Source: Azorinus chamasolen
Lineage: Eukaryota > Mollusca > Bivalvia > Cardiida > Solecurtidae
DNA length: 64,000 nucleotides
Reading direction: 5' to 3'
Assembly (NCBI GenBank): GCA_963576725.1
Contig: OY755246.1
Location: 74,579,467 to 74,643,466 of the forward strand
A program made the translations under genes and the position numbers. The notes beneath the pieces were generated by a model that was given only the letters and a program-made list of their open reading frames with translations, was not told the DNA's origin and did no database searches. Of this stretch, positions 10,567-25,200 are shown piece by piece (the stretch's first letter is position 1; every line of letters begins with the position of its first letter).

Positions 10567-11060
10567 ATAAGACCTCTTCTTAGGAGCCACCGTGTTTTAG
10601 GACACTGGCAATGGTAGACAGATAAGACCTCTTCTTAGGAGCCACCGTGTTTTAGAACACTGGCAATGATAGACAGATAATACCTCTTCTTAGGAGCCAC
10701 CGTGTTTTAGGACACTGGCAATGGTAGACAGATAAGACCTCCTCTTAGGAGCCGCCGTGTTTTAGGACACTGGCAATGATAGACAGATAAGACCTCCTCT
10801 TAGGAGCCACCGTGTTTTAGGACACTGGCAATGGTAGACAGATAAGACCTCTTCTTAGGAGCCGTCGTGTTTCAGGACACTGACAATGGTAGACAGATAA
10901 GACCTCTTCTTAGGAGCCGCCATGGTTCAGGACACTGGCAATGGTAGACAGATAAGACCTCCTCTTAGGAGCCGCCGTGTTTTAGGACACTGGCAATGGT
11001 AGACAGATAAGACCTCTTCTTAGGAGCGACCGTGTTTTAGGACACTAGCAATGGTAGACG
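10565..11060. repeat. 55-bp minisatellite, 9 units
   Basis: Units agataagacctcttcttagg..cactggcaatggtagac follow the 60-bp array without a gap, joined at a shared cagat word. The two units are otherwise unrelated. Confidence 0.92.
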
Positions 11061-11924
11061 ACGCTTCATAGAAGCTTGATTGACGTACATGTCTGCTGAA
11101 CACTTCACTTGATAACCCTACTCACCCTAGACCTACCCAACCTCTTTGAATTAATCTACCGAAAAGGAGGATAACTACAGAAAAGGAGAATTTTAGAACT
11201 GTATAGTTTTGAAACCATTGTTATAAATAGATCATTTGCTCCTATAGAGCATGTGCTCGATTTATCACAATGCTTTCAGTAAATGAGTTTTAAAGAGGCG
11301 CAAAAAGGCCTCAGTAGGAGAGAATGAGTTAATACGTCTTTGAAAACAGAGTAGACCCAGCTCAGACAATTAGTATAGAAGCTTTCTCATCACGGCTTTT
11401 CCGTTTGCTTATATGCTACAGAATATCTACTGTTATAAAGTTGCCTTGTATTCATCAGACAAAACAATAATAGTTATTAATATTCATAATGACGTTTTGC
11501 ATTATTATTCAAGTACATGGCTAAAATGTAGACGACCAGTTGTTCAGCTGCAGTTTAACCTAGTCCCCCTTTTTGACGCCTTTTGATGCGCCTCTGTAAA
11601 AGTCACTCTTTGAAACCATTGTAATAAATAGAGCCTTTGCTCCTGTGTTTTATAATTACACACTTCTAAAATGTTCTCCTTATGTAGTCAATGTGCCTTT
11701 TCAGTAGATTTATTCGAAGAGGTTCTGTCTAAATAATTGCCTATGAGGGAATGGGTTGATGTTCAGTGGAGCGTTAGACACAATGATGATGTGTATCGGA
11801 CCTGTATCATACCAGTATCAGACCTTCCTTGATTCCCACTGACAGCACGATACTCCTGCAGTAAATTCCACCGACGTGAACCCGATAAACCTATCCATAT
11901 ATCCTGTGAAATATTTAAGCAATG
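11061..11924. other. Intergenic, dispersed repeat fragments only
   Basis: Contains a decayed R hairpin (11341-11411) and two similar blocks around gaaaccattgttataaatag (11208 and 11613). No gene seen. Confidence 0.5.
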
Positions 11925-12293
11925 TTGCAACCTGAATTGTAATAACAACTGGAATTGTAATAAAACTTATTACCAAACTGGTTATGATGCGAAAACATTA
12001 TTCCAATTGGTGGTCAACCTGAATTGTAATAACAACCTGAAGTGTAATAAAATAATTTTGTATCTGTATGTGTGTATGTATGTGTGCACGTGCTTGTTTG
12101 TGTATGCGTGTAGTTTGTAGGGGAGGGGTGCATGCGTGTGCGCGCATGTGTCCACATGTGAAGTAATAGATGATAGTACAAAGACTTAGAAATATTTATT
12201 ACAAAACTGGTTATGATGCGAAAACATTATTCCAGTTGGTGGTCGACCTGAATTGTAATAACAACCTGAATTGTAATAAACTAATTTTGTGTC

Positions 12294-12330
<37 letters not shown>

Positions 12331-12629
12331 ACGTGCTTGTATGTGTATGCGTGTAGTTTGTAGGGGAGGGGCGCATGCGTGCCACCTGAATTGTAACAAA
12401 ATGTTTTTCGTGTTTGTGCGTTTGTGCGCGAGCGTGTGTGTATGTATGTGTCTGTGGGGAGGGGCACGTGCGCGCGCATGTGTACATATATGGTAAAACA
12501 TAAATTATTCTACATGATAGTACACCGAATGCATTAGAAATAATTATTACAAAACTGATTAAGATGCGAAAATATTATTACAATTGGTGGTCAACCTGAA
12601 TTGTAATAAAATGTTTTGTATGTTTATAT

Positions 12630-12667
<38 letters not shown>

Positions 12668-13104
12668 ATGCGCGCGTGTGTGTACGCGTGTGGTTTGTGG
12701 GGGATGGGCGTGTATATGTATGAAGAAATTCATGAATTATTCTAGACGATAGTACACAGACTATTAGAAATGTTATGTTTATTACAAAAAATGGTTAAGA
12801 CGCTAAACTATTATTACAATTGGTTGTCAACCTGAATTGTAATAACAACCAAAATGTAATAAAATGTTTTGTGTATGTGTTTGTGTGTGTATGAATGTGG
12901 TGTGTGTATATGCATGTGGGCGCATGCACGTGTGCGTGGGCGCATGTGTACATGTATAAAGTAATACATAAATTATTCAAAATGACAGCATACAGGCTGT
13001 ATTTGAATTTTTTTTACAAAACTGGTTAAGATGCTAAAATATTATTACAATTGGTTGTTAACATGAATTGTAATAAAAACTAGAATTGTAATAACTTGTT
13101 TTAT

Positions 13105-13135
<31 letters not shown>

Positions 13136-15440
13136 TAGGGGGCACCTGTACGCGTATGTGTATATGTATACATAAATATTCTAGATGATAGTATACAGTT
13201 TCTAATAGGATACGATTTTTCAATGGTATTGATGAACTGAAAAGGACATTTGATAGAAAATAGATCTCATAACACAAAAGTGTCTTACAATTCGGGTTGA
13301 CTAAGTGATGTAAAACGATGTTTACAGTTCAACCGGGATTTCGTCGAAACCGCATCCGCCAGTTCTACAATATTGCCGAGGTTCTTTATCCGACCTCACC
13401 TTCAAGGACGACACTCACCGGCAACTCATGGTTTTAATCTCATTGCCTCGCTCATCTATAACTGAGAGCGAGTTCCGACAAGGTGCCTTGTCGCAGGAGT
13501 TTTAATTCAGGACTCTGGAACACAGACGATTTGATTTCTCCGTATGACCAGCCATCGATAGCAACAGCGGCGAGTAGACTACTGGGGTCCCGTCCACGGC
13601 GTTCTTGGATGTGTTCGTCTGTTCTAGGTGGATAAACAACACCTACTGCGGGCTGAAATTAACAGGACGGACCGCCGCGCGGACACTTCACCCTAATGGG
13701 AACAGGCTTTGGGTGTGATCGAAGCATAGAAGCCCTTGCAACCCGCCTGAGATTCGAAACCATGATTAGTTCATACATATATACATACGAGCAATGGTGT
13801 CCCCCACCACACACACACACATACACACCACGCATACACAAAAACATGTTATTACAATTCCGGTTGTTATTACAATTTCGGCTGACCACAAATTGTAATA
13901 ATATTTTCGCATCTCAACCTGTTTTGTAACACATTTTATTACAATTTCGGTTGAACTGCAAAAATCGTTTAACATCACTAAGTCAACCGGAATTGTAAGA
14001 AACTCTGGATATGTTATATAATCTATTGTATATAAAACTTCCTTCGGCAATATTGTAGAACTGACGAATGCGGATGCCCAATCTTCGATTGAAGATCTTC
14101 TCCATGTCTCTATTTTCAGCTGACCACAAGAAGACCTGGTGGTTGTGGGTATCATGGTTAATGGCCAGTTTAAACAAAGTTACGATATAACCAAGGTACC
14201 ACGTACATATATCCAACAGCCTTCCAATACGAACCGGAGTATTCGGCACTACTAATTAAATTTTAGATGTGAACAGTATAATACTACCCTACGACATCCG
14301 GAAATGAAAGATGAAACAATCCCATCAGCTCCGCCCCTTTATCCAACCCTGTCCGACACGGGGCTTGTTTACTGCCCGCATACAGACAGAATTGGCGTGT
14401 GATACTGAAAAGAGGACCAGCCTCTGCAAAAAATATGAACGGGGTGTTAACCTCGTAGATGGCACTGATGCTGCTCTAGTATTCATCGGTGCCGGACTTG
14501 GCGTTGGATGGGTTTGTTTGCTATCAACAGTCCCGATTGCTATAGGCCTGGAGGTTTGGTCTCTAGGCTGTGCTGAGCGTCACCTATGCGCAAAGTATGA
14601 CAAGCATCTGCGTATCGAGACAATAGCCCGAGCATAACTCAACACGATCTCAGACATTATAAGCAAGGCGCTCACAAACGGAAATAGATCTGTGTTTAGT
14701 GCTTAAGGAAGTCCAGAAGTTTGAAGATCTAGAGCAAGAGGTGCGTGCCAAGAAATTGCCCACGAAGAACATGGACGAGGTAATACAAACGTTGCTGGAT
14801 CAGGCCACAAAGAAGTGCTCGTCGAACTAGCGAAACAACTTAATACATCCTAAGTTTTACGCGCATCAGAGATTTAGTCCCACCTCCTGCATACTACTAA
14901 CCAATTCAGGTTGACCAAAAATTGTAATATTTTCGCATCTTAACCAGTTTGGTAAAACTATTTCTTATACAGTCTTTGTACTATCATCTAGAATAAATGA
15001 TGTATTACTTCATACATGTACGCATGCACGCACGCGCGTGCGCCCTCCCCAATAAACTACACGCATACACATACAAGCACGTGTGCGAACACGTACACAC
15101 ACGCACGCGCGCACGCACGCACGCACATTACAATTCAGGTTGTTATTACAATTCAGGTTGACCACCAATTGTAATAATGTTTTCGCATCATAACCCATAC
15201 ATGTACGCATGCACGCACGCGCGTGCGCCCTCCCCAATAAACTACACGCATACACATACAAGCACGTGTGCGAACACGTACACACACGCGCGCGCGCACG
15301 CACGCACGCACATTACAATTCAGGTTGTTATTACAATTCAGGTTGACCACCAATTGTAATAATGTTTTCGCATCATAACCAGTTTGGTAAAACACTTTAT
15401 TACAATTTCGGTTGTTATTACAATTCAGGTTGCAAAAGCA
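11925..15440. repeat. Inverted set of ~200-350-bp repeats carrying TG/CA microsatellites
   Basis: About five forward units (11925-13195) each read ttacaaaactggttatgatg, attggtggtcaacctgaatt, gtaataacaacctgaattgt, then a TG-rich run and a tagatgatagtaca end. Three reverse units (13786-13935, 14905-15180, 15181-15440) carry the CA run first. Inner blocks 13290-13386 and 13960-14090 are also inverted (ttctacaatattgccgagg with cttcggcaatattgtagaa). A direct duplication of ~186 bp (15011-15196 and 15197-15382) is almost exact. A poly-G run lies at ~13119-13136. Confidence 0.75.
14440..14830 (+). pseudogene. Decayed ORF of a multicopy invertebrate family with hydrophobic helices
   Basis: Frame 14440-14637 reads GTDAALVFIGAGLGVGWVCL, LSTVPIAIGLEVWSLGC and KYDKHLRIETIARA, then stops. 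Across a frameshift it continues as LNTISDIISKALT and FEDLEQEVRAKKLPTKNMDE up to a stop at 14828. From memory this matches a short family repeated in cnidarian and mollusc genomes (hydrophobic pair, then K-H-D-K/E-I, then S-K-A-L-x-D-G). Function unknown; probably carried by a mobile element. It sits between the inverted TG/CA repeats. Confidence 0.45.
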
Positions 15441-16283
15441 CTGTTATAGTTTGGACATTCTGATACACGGAGATAACCCTAAATATTAAGATTTATTTCG
15501 GAAGTCAGCTTCAATTTTGAGGAACAAGAGAATCACAGACAAATTAAAACTTTGATGACGAAAAGTCTTTCAGAAAGGGACAAACATATCCATGATAACC
15601 GTTGCCCTTAGTCAAATGTGGCCTATGTGATGATAAGAAATGTGTTGGATATGGTTGTCTAAAATAACATTAAAATAATGATACATAAAAGTCGAAAGTG
15701 TTTGAAAAGTACATATTTCTATCAATGCGAATCATGGTCAATTGGATAATTATTTAACTTTTGTTTCAGAAGACACGTGAATACGAGACCAAACTCCAGA
15801 ACGACAGGCGTAGGACAAATACCCTCTGTACAATAGTAACAACATCATGCAATATATTTCACTGTGTCCAAATAGTGAGGACGGCATGAAGAGATTGTGT
15901 TCAGAATTACACGAAATAAACAATATTGTTTACATAACAATATCCCCCATTCTATGTAACATTCACTGATCTCATAGTAAACATTCCAGTATTTTATGTT
16001 GCAATTACAAATAAGTGAACAACAGATTCCATTCCATTCAAAAGTATGAAGCTCAGGAAATTGGACCAAAGTCTACATCTGATATTGTGCACGAGTTATT
16101 GTGCATAGTTTCTAATACATAGGTTCAACCACACACCTCTGAAAGGATAATGAAATATTCACGTTCTGAAATATATCTGATTCAACGGAAAGTAAAATAT
16201 TTCTACATAGTTTTTTACCATGGAGATATTATAGGTTAAGCAGAAATTATAGTAAGCGTTTTCTTGTTTAATACAATAAGAAC
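15441..16283. other. Upstream region of the giant gene
   Basis: No clear TATA or initiator can be defended. 15965-16020 and 16195-16250 are copies of parts of 9985-10120 (catagttcttta..ggagatgtta), so a dispersed repeat ends about 30 bp before the start codon. Confidence 0.4.
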
Positions 16284-19200
16284 ATGATTTGCGAAATGAT
16301 TTCGTTAACGCAAACTCGACAAAGGAGACAGTGTCTACTGCAAATTGTCATCAAAGTATTACTACTTGTATATACAACTAAATCCCAAGGATATGCCAAT
16401 GATACACCTGTCCTAAAACCTTCCATAGGATATGGAACAGATATGGAGCGGATAGGATCTTCATATTGGACAACCAGTCAAACAAAAACAGAAAAACTGG
16501 AATTGTTTGGTGCAGCAATAACCGATGGCCCAATCGTAATAGAGCATTTGAGTAGGGATATAAAGGATAGTCAAGTGAATTCAGAGTTCTATTCAAGTAA
16601 ATTAAACGCCAATATGATTACATCATCACTGCATTTAAAGGACAGCTCTTATATAAATAGTGATGGCATAAAGGCAGTAAAGTGGATATCTGACACATCT
16701 AAACTTTCACCAGTTGTGATAAATTCATTATCTGTTATGAAACTGTCGTCCATTTATGACACAGTCTCTAATTCTGAGGACGTTTACCAAAGTCGTTCAA
16801 AAACAGCAAGTTCTAAATCAGAAACTATAAGAAATAACAAGAAATCTTCAAGAATTGGACCATTTTCTCCCTTGTTACTCTATGGCACTAGTGCAGAACC
16901 AACAATGACTGTGAACACCGATGGATTTAGGCATGTACTTACAAAGTCACTAAAAGTTCAAATGAGTTTGTTGGAGTCAAATTTCGGGAACGACTTTGGA
17001 GAACGGTATACTACAAAGGTCGAACAAAATGCTCCTCTTCGAGAGGAAAATGAAGCAACGAATACATTAATGACGACATTCAAACATTCCCACGATGCAG
17101 CAGTAGTATCTGATAATCTAAAAGAGACCCCATGGACTGAAATGGAAAAATACTCACACTCTGAATTTAATTCATTTGCCATAGATAATCCACACTACAT
17201 ATATTCAAGACACTCAGAATACGCAAGAATGCCTGTTCAATCAGCAGAGTTAGCTTCAACGCATCGCCCAGGACTTACATCATATACACCGAGCACTTTA
17301 TCGCAATATTCTGTCGTATTGCAAATCAATTCATCCTTGTCTTTGGTTGATTATTCATCTGATCTCTCCAACGTCCAATCATATGCACATTCCGTTTCAT
17401 CATTATTTCACTCAAGTAAACAGCCCATGCCCTTTCTTGTTGCAAATCCTTACAATAATGTTGGTAATACTAGGCAGAGCAAATCCTCTGATGCAAAATA
17501 CAACCTAGAAAAAGACCCTTCTTTATACAACCATGGAGAACATGTTTCCCCGAACGAGTTACACTTGATACCATCCTCCATCCAAGCTGACTCAACATCA
17601 CACTGTATGCATCTGTTACAGGCATCTGTATTCAGTAAAAGTTCTCAATCAGTGCAGGAACATGTTTCTGATGAGCAAACTATGGATATGCATTTACGGT
17701 CATCGCATTTTACAGCTGCCAAAACATATGAATTCATATCATCATCTTTTGAGTTGTTTTTAACAACTACGCACGATTTCACACGTTTAAAATCCAAATC
17801 CCCTTCAAATGAACCGAAGCGTTCTATGACAGCACTCCAGCAACTAATACTACATTCTAATGTTTTGCATAGCACAATATCATATAAGAATGAAGACCCA
17901 TTTCCTTTGGTTGAAGCCATTAAGGCATCTAGTGACTCTCAAACAGATTTAAGTATTGGTAATGAGCTACATGTAAAATCAATATCCTCTGATTCTATAT
18001 TACAGGACTATGTTTCGTCTTCTCCAATTTCTCAAGATAAAGGCTTAGCTACACACATTAATGTTAACATGTCTTCAACATCGGTATCAACATCATTACC
18101 AGTATCAAATCTTTCTAACAATCACTTGTTGAATCAAGGAGATTTGTATCAATTACGTCTAAAGGAACCGACACCCTCTGTTTCAGGTTCAGTGATAAAT
18201 GCACATTCTTCACAACAATTAAACACATCAACAGTATCAGTTATTAACACTGGGTTTTCTCCATCTTTAGCCACCAATATTTCAAACATCATGTCTCGAG
18301 ATGAAACAAATCAATCAATACAAATCACATCGCGTACAGAAGAATACTTAACTGAAACGATCTCCGTTTTGCCGTCGTCTAATGTAGTAGGTGCAGTTAT
18401 TCCATTCTATGTTACTAAACATACAATACCCGCCCCGTCACCTTGTCTAGGCAAAACATGTGACAATATTGCTGAGAAAAGTTCAAACATTCAAATGATG
18501 TCATCAGCAGAAATTAATACAAGTGCAGTAGAAATGTTTAGTAAAGTAAAGATGAATAATGATGATTTTTCAATTGCTGATTCACCTACACTTTCTTTTT
18601 TTCAGTATAACGCAGCTAAGGCAGAGACTAATATTCACGAGACACAAAGGTACACATCTAAAACAAGTTATCTCAAAGTAACTGAAAATATTATTCCATT
18701 CTCAAAACCGTTATTTTTGCCATCGGAATCGTCTTTAGCAATCCCCGTATATTCACTTCAATCAAATATTTTGACAATTCCCTTGACAATAATTTACTCC
18801 GACACACCGTCTTTAAAATATACAGACATACCACCTCTGTCTAATTCTGATACTTTATTTACATCTAGTTCAGCAGTTTATCCCTTACAAAAGCATATAA
18901 TAGGAAGACTGTCAGAATCTAATTATTCCAATAACATTTCTGTAATAGATAGTTTTTCAACAAAAACATCTGTTAAATATCTAACCGATTTGAATTTAAC
19001 AGCATTGCAAATATTACACACTTACCAACGAGCAAATACCAATCAGCCCTTGTTTACGTCCATTGTTACTTCGTTTGAAATGTCCAAAGCGTTTTTTTCA
19101 GAATATGATATGACAGAATTGCAAGAAAGTGTTTTAATGCCAGACGACAAACAGCCGTTTCCAAAAACTGAACTTAACATGCCAATATCCACACCTAGAA

Positions 19201-22200
19201 TGCTTTCGGAACAAAGAATGCCATTGATAACAATAAGAACACACGGACTGACAAATACCCTTGCTACTATAAATACAGTGACCTCATCCGTAGGAAGACC
19301 TTCCGGTATGCATTCATCTACACCTGTTTCAATGTTTTTGCAGTCGTTACCAAGTACATCAACTATCGTGCCAATAGGAGATTCAGACATGTTTCCCCAA
19401 ACACATCCTGTAACTTCTCACATATATATAGATTCGATTAGATTTACAACAGGTATGTCAGCACACTTACCAGTACTAACTACTAAGACAAATGAAAATA
19501 TCCATATTTCATTATATGTCTCTGTTTCAAAATATTCACCATTAACATCAGGCACAACTTCAATTGTTCATCCAAAGACTCATCCTGACGTTTTTCACAA
19601 TTACGAAAAGGATAACCTGTCGATCTCAGTATCGTCTTATTCACCAAAGTCTTTATATTCAGGTAAATTAAAGCATCTGCGCATGTTTGATTCAGTGACA
19701 CACTTAGAGGACGCCGAATTGCAGAGTTCAGCTTTGTCTTATAATGTGCAAATAACACCGACATCAATTTCATTGTCAACTCAAATCAATACTAGAGACG
19801 TCTCGACTTCGGCGAATAGTCATTCTGAATTGGCACCTAGGTTTTCAACAGAAGAACGTGCGTCAAACGTTGATTTTGTTGAATCGGTGCATTCGATTCC
19901 GTTTATTTCAGTACCACCACGGGCACCAGCGGACCAACATAGTCCGGTTTTGTTCTCAAAATTCTCCGTTCAAGATACTCAGCTTCTAAGTTCATCTTTC
20001 TCAGTTTTACCGTTTTCATCTGGTTCATTAGTGTCGACCCCCATTCTTCAATTTGACACAAATATGTCATCAAATATTGATCTTCAAAATGTTTTTCCTT
20101 CGACAAGTGTAGAACATACAATCTTTTTATCGTCTTTAACTAGACATTGGAGCTCTGAGCTAAGTGCGATGCCGTTTATATCTGATATATCAAACGGATC
20201 GTACGAATTTCATTCAGCTAAAACATACGACAGAGATACTGTTTCAATAATCAACAATAGCATTAACTCTTTCCTAATGCAACTTATGTTAGCAGAAAAT
20301 CAATTAACATCATCCGTGTCACCTACTCATGTAAATTCTCGCTTAATGACATATTCACAAATAACTAACAAAACAGGTAAAATGTATCTGGCAAAACATT
20401 CTCCAACAGTTTCAGCGTCAATAGAATATATGAAAAGTCAAATAAACTTTACAGCGATTGCGCCGCGTACAATTCGTTTACCAAAACGCTCCATACCAAT
20501 TTTCTCAGATACGTCTTCCTTCGATTACAGTTATTCACCAGTCCATCCGATTTTCAACCCGCATAGTACAGAAAATGGAGCGTTTGTTCAAAACCAAAAC
20601 GGAGAGTCTGATTTAATAGACATACGCCAAGTTTTCCCTTTACATGGGTCAGTTACAAACATGGTATCAAACAATCATGTGACACGCTCGTCTTATGACG
20701 ACATGCCCATAGCTACAACACATTTCGAAAAATCAAACACACCGTTTTCATCCAGTTCAAATTACGCAAGCGAAATTGCGTCCTCTGAAAGTCAAAGCAA
20801 CATAACACATATGAACCAAGATATGCCATATCTACTAAACAGGCCAGTTTATAAAATATCAGAGTCATCAGTGTTAATTAAGATTTCATCAGAAACATTA
20901 GAAACAACACGTTTTGCTGTTCGACCAACAGGCATAGTTTTATCAAGCTATAAACTGAATCCAGGAAGCAGTGAATCAAGTTCGAAATGTTCATTAACAT
21001 CAGGGAAAATATCTTTTCAATCGTTTTCACTTCGACCTACGTCTAAAACAACAGCTCATCTGAACATTTCAACAGAAACTGTTGATGCTGACAAAATTGT
21101 TGACGTGTCAAGCAATGAATCGACGTCACTATTAAAAGTCATTCGTCATTACAAAAAAACATCTGCTACCCACTTACTTCACCAAAACTCAGAAAATTAT
21201 TTTGATAAAAATCAAGATGTACATGACCATTCACCAACTAAGGTTGTAGGGGACCACAAAACATTCCCAGCTTCAAACATTCCCACACAAGATAAAGATA
21301 ACTATTTCAAGCATACCTCACATACATTATCCACCACAGCTGAAAGTTCAAAAATGGATTCGAGAGTAAACTTTACTAACCCTATCAATTCGACAGTTAA
21401 CATCGCGCCAGATGGCATTTTGTCTGGAGTAAATCCACAGTCCACACACTTCATTACACCCTCAAGCTATAGAGAATCCGGTTTCCAAGTCATTGAATCA
21501 AAATTCGAGGCAGCAGCAAATAATGATTCACAGTTTGAATTATTCATCAAGCGCTCAGGTGATCATGAATTATTTGTAACTGAAAGTGAATTGTCTGAGG
21601 TTGAAGTGAAAACTTCAAGATTCACTTCTTTACATCGTCTAGATCAAAGTCTGCAGACAATCTCACAGATCCAAATGGATTCTTCAGTAGTGTCTCATTC
21701 TTATAAACTGTATACAGCGGATATTTCCTCTGAGATTCCAACTAAGAATAGCAGCGATGAAGTATATAGCGCGTTATCACTACCCGTGTTCCATCATAAA
21801 AACGAGTATCCATATACTGCAGCACCAGCTCCACATACTGCAGCACCAGCCCCACATACTGCAGCACCAGAGTATGACATTGAACATTTCATGTCAAGCT
21901 TTCCGCTAATATCTGAAGACGAAGTTCAAGCACTTCAGAGTAAATATACAGAATTGCAAACGGAGGCTTTTACGAGATATAATTCGTTTTCCACAAATGT
22001 AGCGAATGGAGTGGATAACATATTTTTTCAAAAGAAGAACGCGTTGAAGGACGCCAATGGTGAAACTGTAATTTATACATCTAAGTATTCTTCAGATGTG
22101 GAGTTGCAACCGTCATTTAGCACGCAAACGCAATCTAATATAAGGTCATCAAGTACTTTCTTTACCGTTCCATTAATACCTATATCTGAATTAAGTTCGA

Positions 22201-25200
22201 CTGACCAATTTACTAAATCAACCTTTAAACGACATGGTTATTTTTCTGAACATTTCATTACTGAGGATCAATTGATCTCATCAAAAACTACAGATTTATC
22301 AAGTGATAAATCCCCAAGACTTCCAACAAAAAAGATGACAGAAAGCTCAATAGTTTTTAGTCACGTGTCACCTATTGTACAATTTACACAGCATATTGAC
22401 CCGTCAACGTCTTCTAAGGAAATGTCGTTAGTTAAATTAAGTGTACCAATGAACAAAATAATGAAAAGAGTCAGTCTGCAAGTAAATGCAACCAGTTCAA
22501 ATATGAGCACATCAAGTGATTCAGTAAGCTTAACTAGTGCACCAACGAATAAATCTAGTGAACAAGAGAGTACAACCAGTGGACTGATGAGCACAACCCA
22601 TATAAGACCGAACATAACCAGTGTTCAAGTGAGCACAAACAATGAATCAGGAAGAACAATCAATATATCAACTAGTACATCCAGTTTACATGTGAGTAAG
22701 GCCGGTATAGCAGTGAGTACAATCAATGTACAAATGAGTAAACCCTGTTTACAAGTGAATACTACCGGTTTACCCATAAGATCAGACAGTTTTCAATTAA
22801 AAAATATCAGTAAACTAGTCAACCCAACAAATGGTTTGTCGAACACAACCTGTCTATTTGTGCATACAAGTGAACCTACTAATTTAAACAATATAGCAGA
22901 GAGTGCAGCATATATGTCTGCGAGCAGAATCGATACAAACATCAGTACAACAAATGTATGGATGAGCATATCCAATTCCTCAGTGACTAAACTCAATGCA
23001 ACATCGAGTAATAGCAGTCAACTGGTAAACACGTCCAGAATACCAGTGAGTGCTAACACTGAACAGGCAAGCACAACAGACGTGCTAGTGACGACAACTA
23101 ATACACCAGTGATACTCACCACTGTGAAAGGAAGCACATCCAGTGTACTAGTAAACACAACATATACACCAGTGAGTACCATCAGCGAACGAATGAGCCT
23201 AACCGGTGCAATTGTGAATATGACAAGAGTACAAGTGAGTTCCAGTAGTGTACTGGCGAGCACCAGTCTATCAGTGAAAATAGTCAGTACACCGGTTAGT
23301 ATAGCACAACTGAGTTATAACAGTGAACCAGAGAATACAACCGGTGACCTGGTGAAGACTGTCAGTGTTCCAGTGAGCACAACTAGTACAGATGTGAAAA
23401 CAAGCAGCATATCAGTGAGTACAACCAGTGCACCAGTGAATATATCCAGCGAACCGATGAACACAACCAGTGTACGAGTAAATACAATCAGAGTTCCAGT
23501 GAAAATTATGAGAGTATTAACGAGCACAACTAATGAACCCTTTAGCACAACCGGCGCCGGGGTGGGTTCAAACAGTATTTCAGTCAATACAGCTAATATT
23601 CAAGTCAATACAACCAATATACCTGTAAACCTTATCAGTGGACTGGTCACCAGTGCAACAGTGAGCACAATCAGTGAAGAACAGTACACTGGTACACTTG
23701 ACACCATGACTAGTATTCCAGTGAACAGAACCAGTACACTAGGTACAAATGATGTATTGAACTTGACCAGCATGCTACTGAGTATGACCAGTGTACCAGC
23801 ATACACATCTAGTACATCGATGAAAGCATCTAGTATATCAGTGAGAACAACTAATGTACCGGTGAACATAGCCAGTGAATTAGTGAACAAAACCACTGTT
23901 CTAATGAATAATATAGTATCAATGAGTGCAATCAGCGAACAGCTGAACACAAATGATGGACCAGTGAGTATGCAAGTGAGTAGTATCAGTGTACCAGTGA
24001 ACGCAGCCAGTGAAGCAGTGAGTATAAGCAGTGTGCTGGTGAATACAACCATTTTACCAGTAAGCACAACCACTTTACCAGTAAGCACATCCGGTGGTCC
24101 AGTGAATCGAACTGATGTACCAGTGAACACAGTGAGCGAGTCGGAGAAAACAACCAATATACAAATGAGTACAATCCATGTTCCATTGAGTACAGTAGAT
24201 GTTCCAGTGAGTACAACTAGTTTACCAGTGAGTAACACCGGTTTACCAGTAAATACAGCTAGTGTTTCAGTGAGTGTCACCAGTGTTCCAGTGAGAACAG
24301 ACAGTATTCCAGTGAGTACAGTCAGTGTACCAGTAAGACCAACCAATGTTCCAATGAGTACAGTCAGTGATTTAGTGAATATAGCCAGTGTTCCAGAGAA
24401 TATAGCCAATGTACCAATTGGTACAACCAATATACAAGTAAGAACAATGAGTGTTCCAGTAAGTACAACTAGTGTACAAGTGAGTGCAACCAGTGCAGAA
24501 GTGAGTACATTAATAGGTGATACATTGATTGCAACCAGTTTTCAAGTAAGAACAGCTGGTAGCACTGTGAACACAGCCAATGTTCAAGAGAGTACAGCCA
24601 ATAGTACAGTGAGTACAGCCAGTGTTCCAGTGAGTACAGTCACTGTTGCAATTCATACAACCAGTGCACAGGTGAGTACAACCAGCGTTCCTGTCAGCAA
24701 TACCAATACACCTGTGAGTACATTAGGTGCAGCCAATTTTCAAGTGAGAACAACCGGAGTACCATTAAGAACAGACAGTTTACCAATGAGTACAACCAGT
24801 GTTCAAGTGAGTACAGTCAGTTTAAAAGTGAATACCTTCAGTGTACCAATGAGTACAACCACTGTACAAATGAGTACATTGAGTGCAGCCAGTTTTCAAG
24901 TGAGAACAACCAGAGAACCATTAAGAACAGACATTTTACCAGTGAGTACGGTCAGTTTACAAGTGAGTACATTCAGTGTACCAATGAGTACAACCAGTGT
25001 ACCAGTGAGTTCAGCTAGTAACACGGTGAGTTCAGCCAGTGTTCAAGAGAGTAGAGTCAATAGAACAGTCAGTGTTCCAGTGAGTACAGTCATTGTTGCA
25101 ATTCATACAACCAGTCTGCTGATGAGTACAGTCAGTGTTCTAGTCAGTAATGCCAATGTACCAGTGAGTACAGTCAGTGTTCCAGTGAGCAATGTCAGTG

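Noticed and set aside
10232..10570. 112-codon frame with 20-residue repeat
   Set aside because: 60-bp array without start context, splice sites or non-repeat coding flanks.
12170..12500. Cys/Val- or Thr/His-rich frames
   Set aside because: Translation of TG/CA microsatellites.
23600..24430. Long minus-strand open frames (276, 184, 127 codons) opposite exon 1
   Set aside because: They are complements of the 21-bp repeat, made only of L/V/T/G repeats; the plus frame has the signal peptide and spliced continuation.
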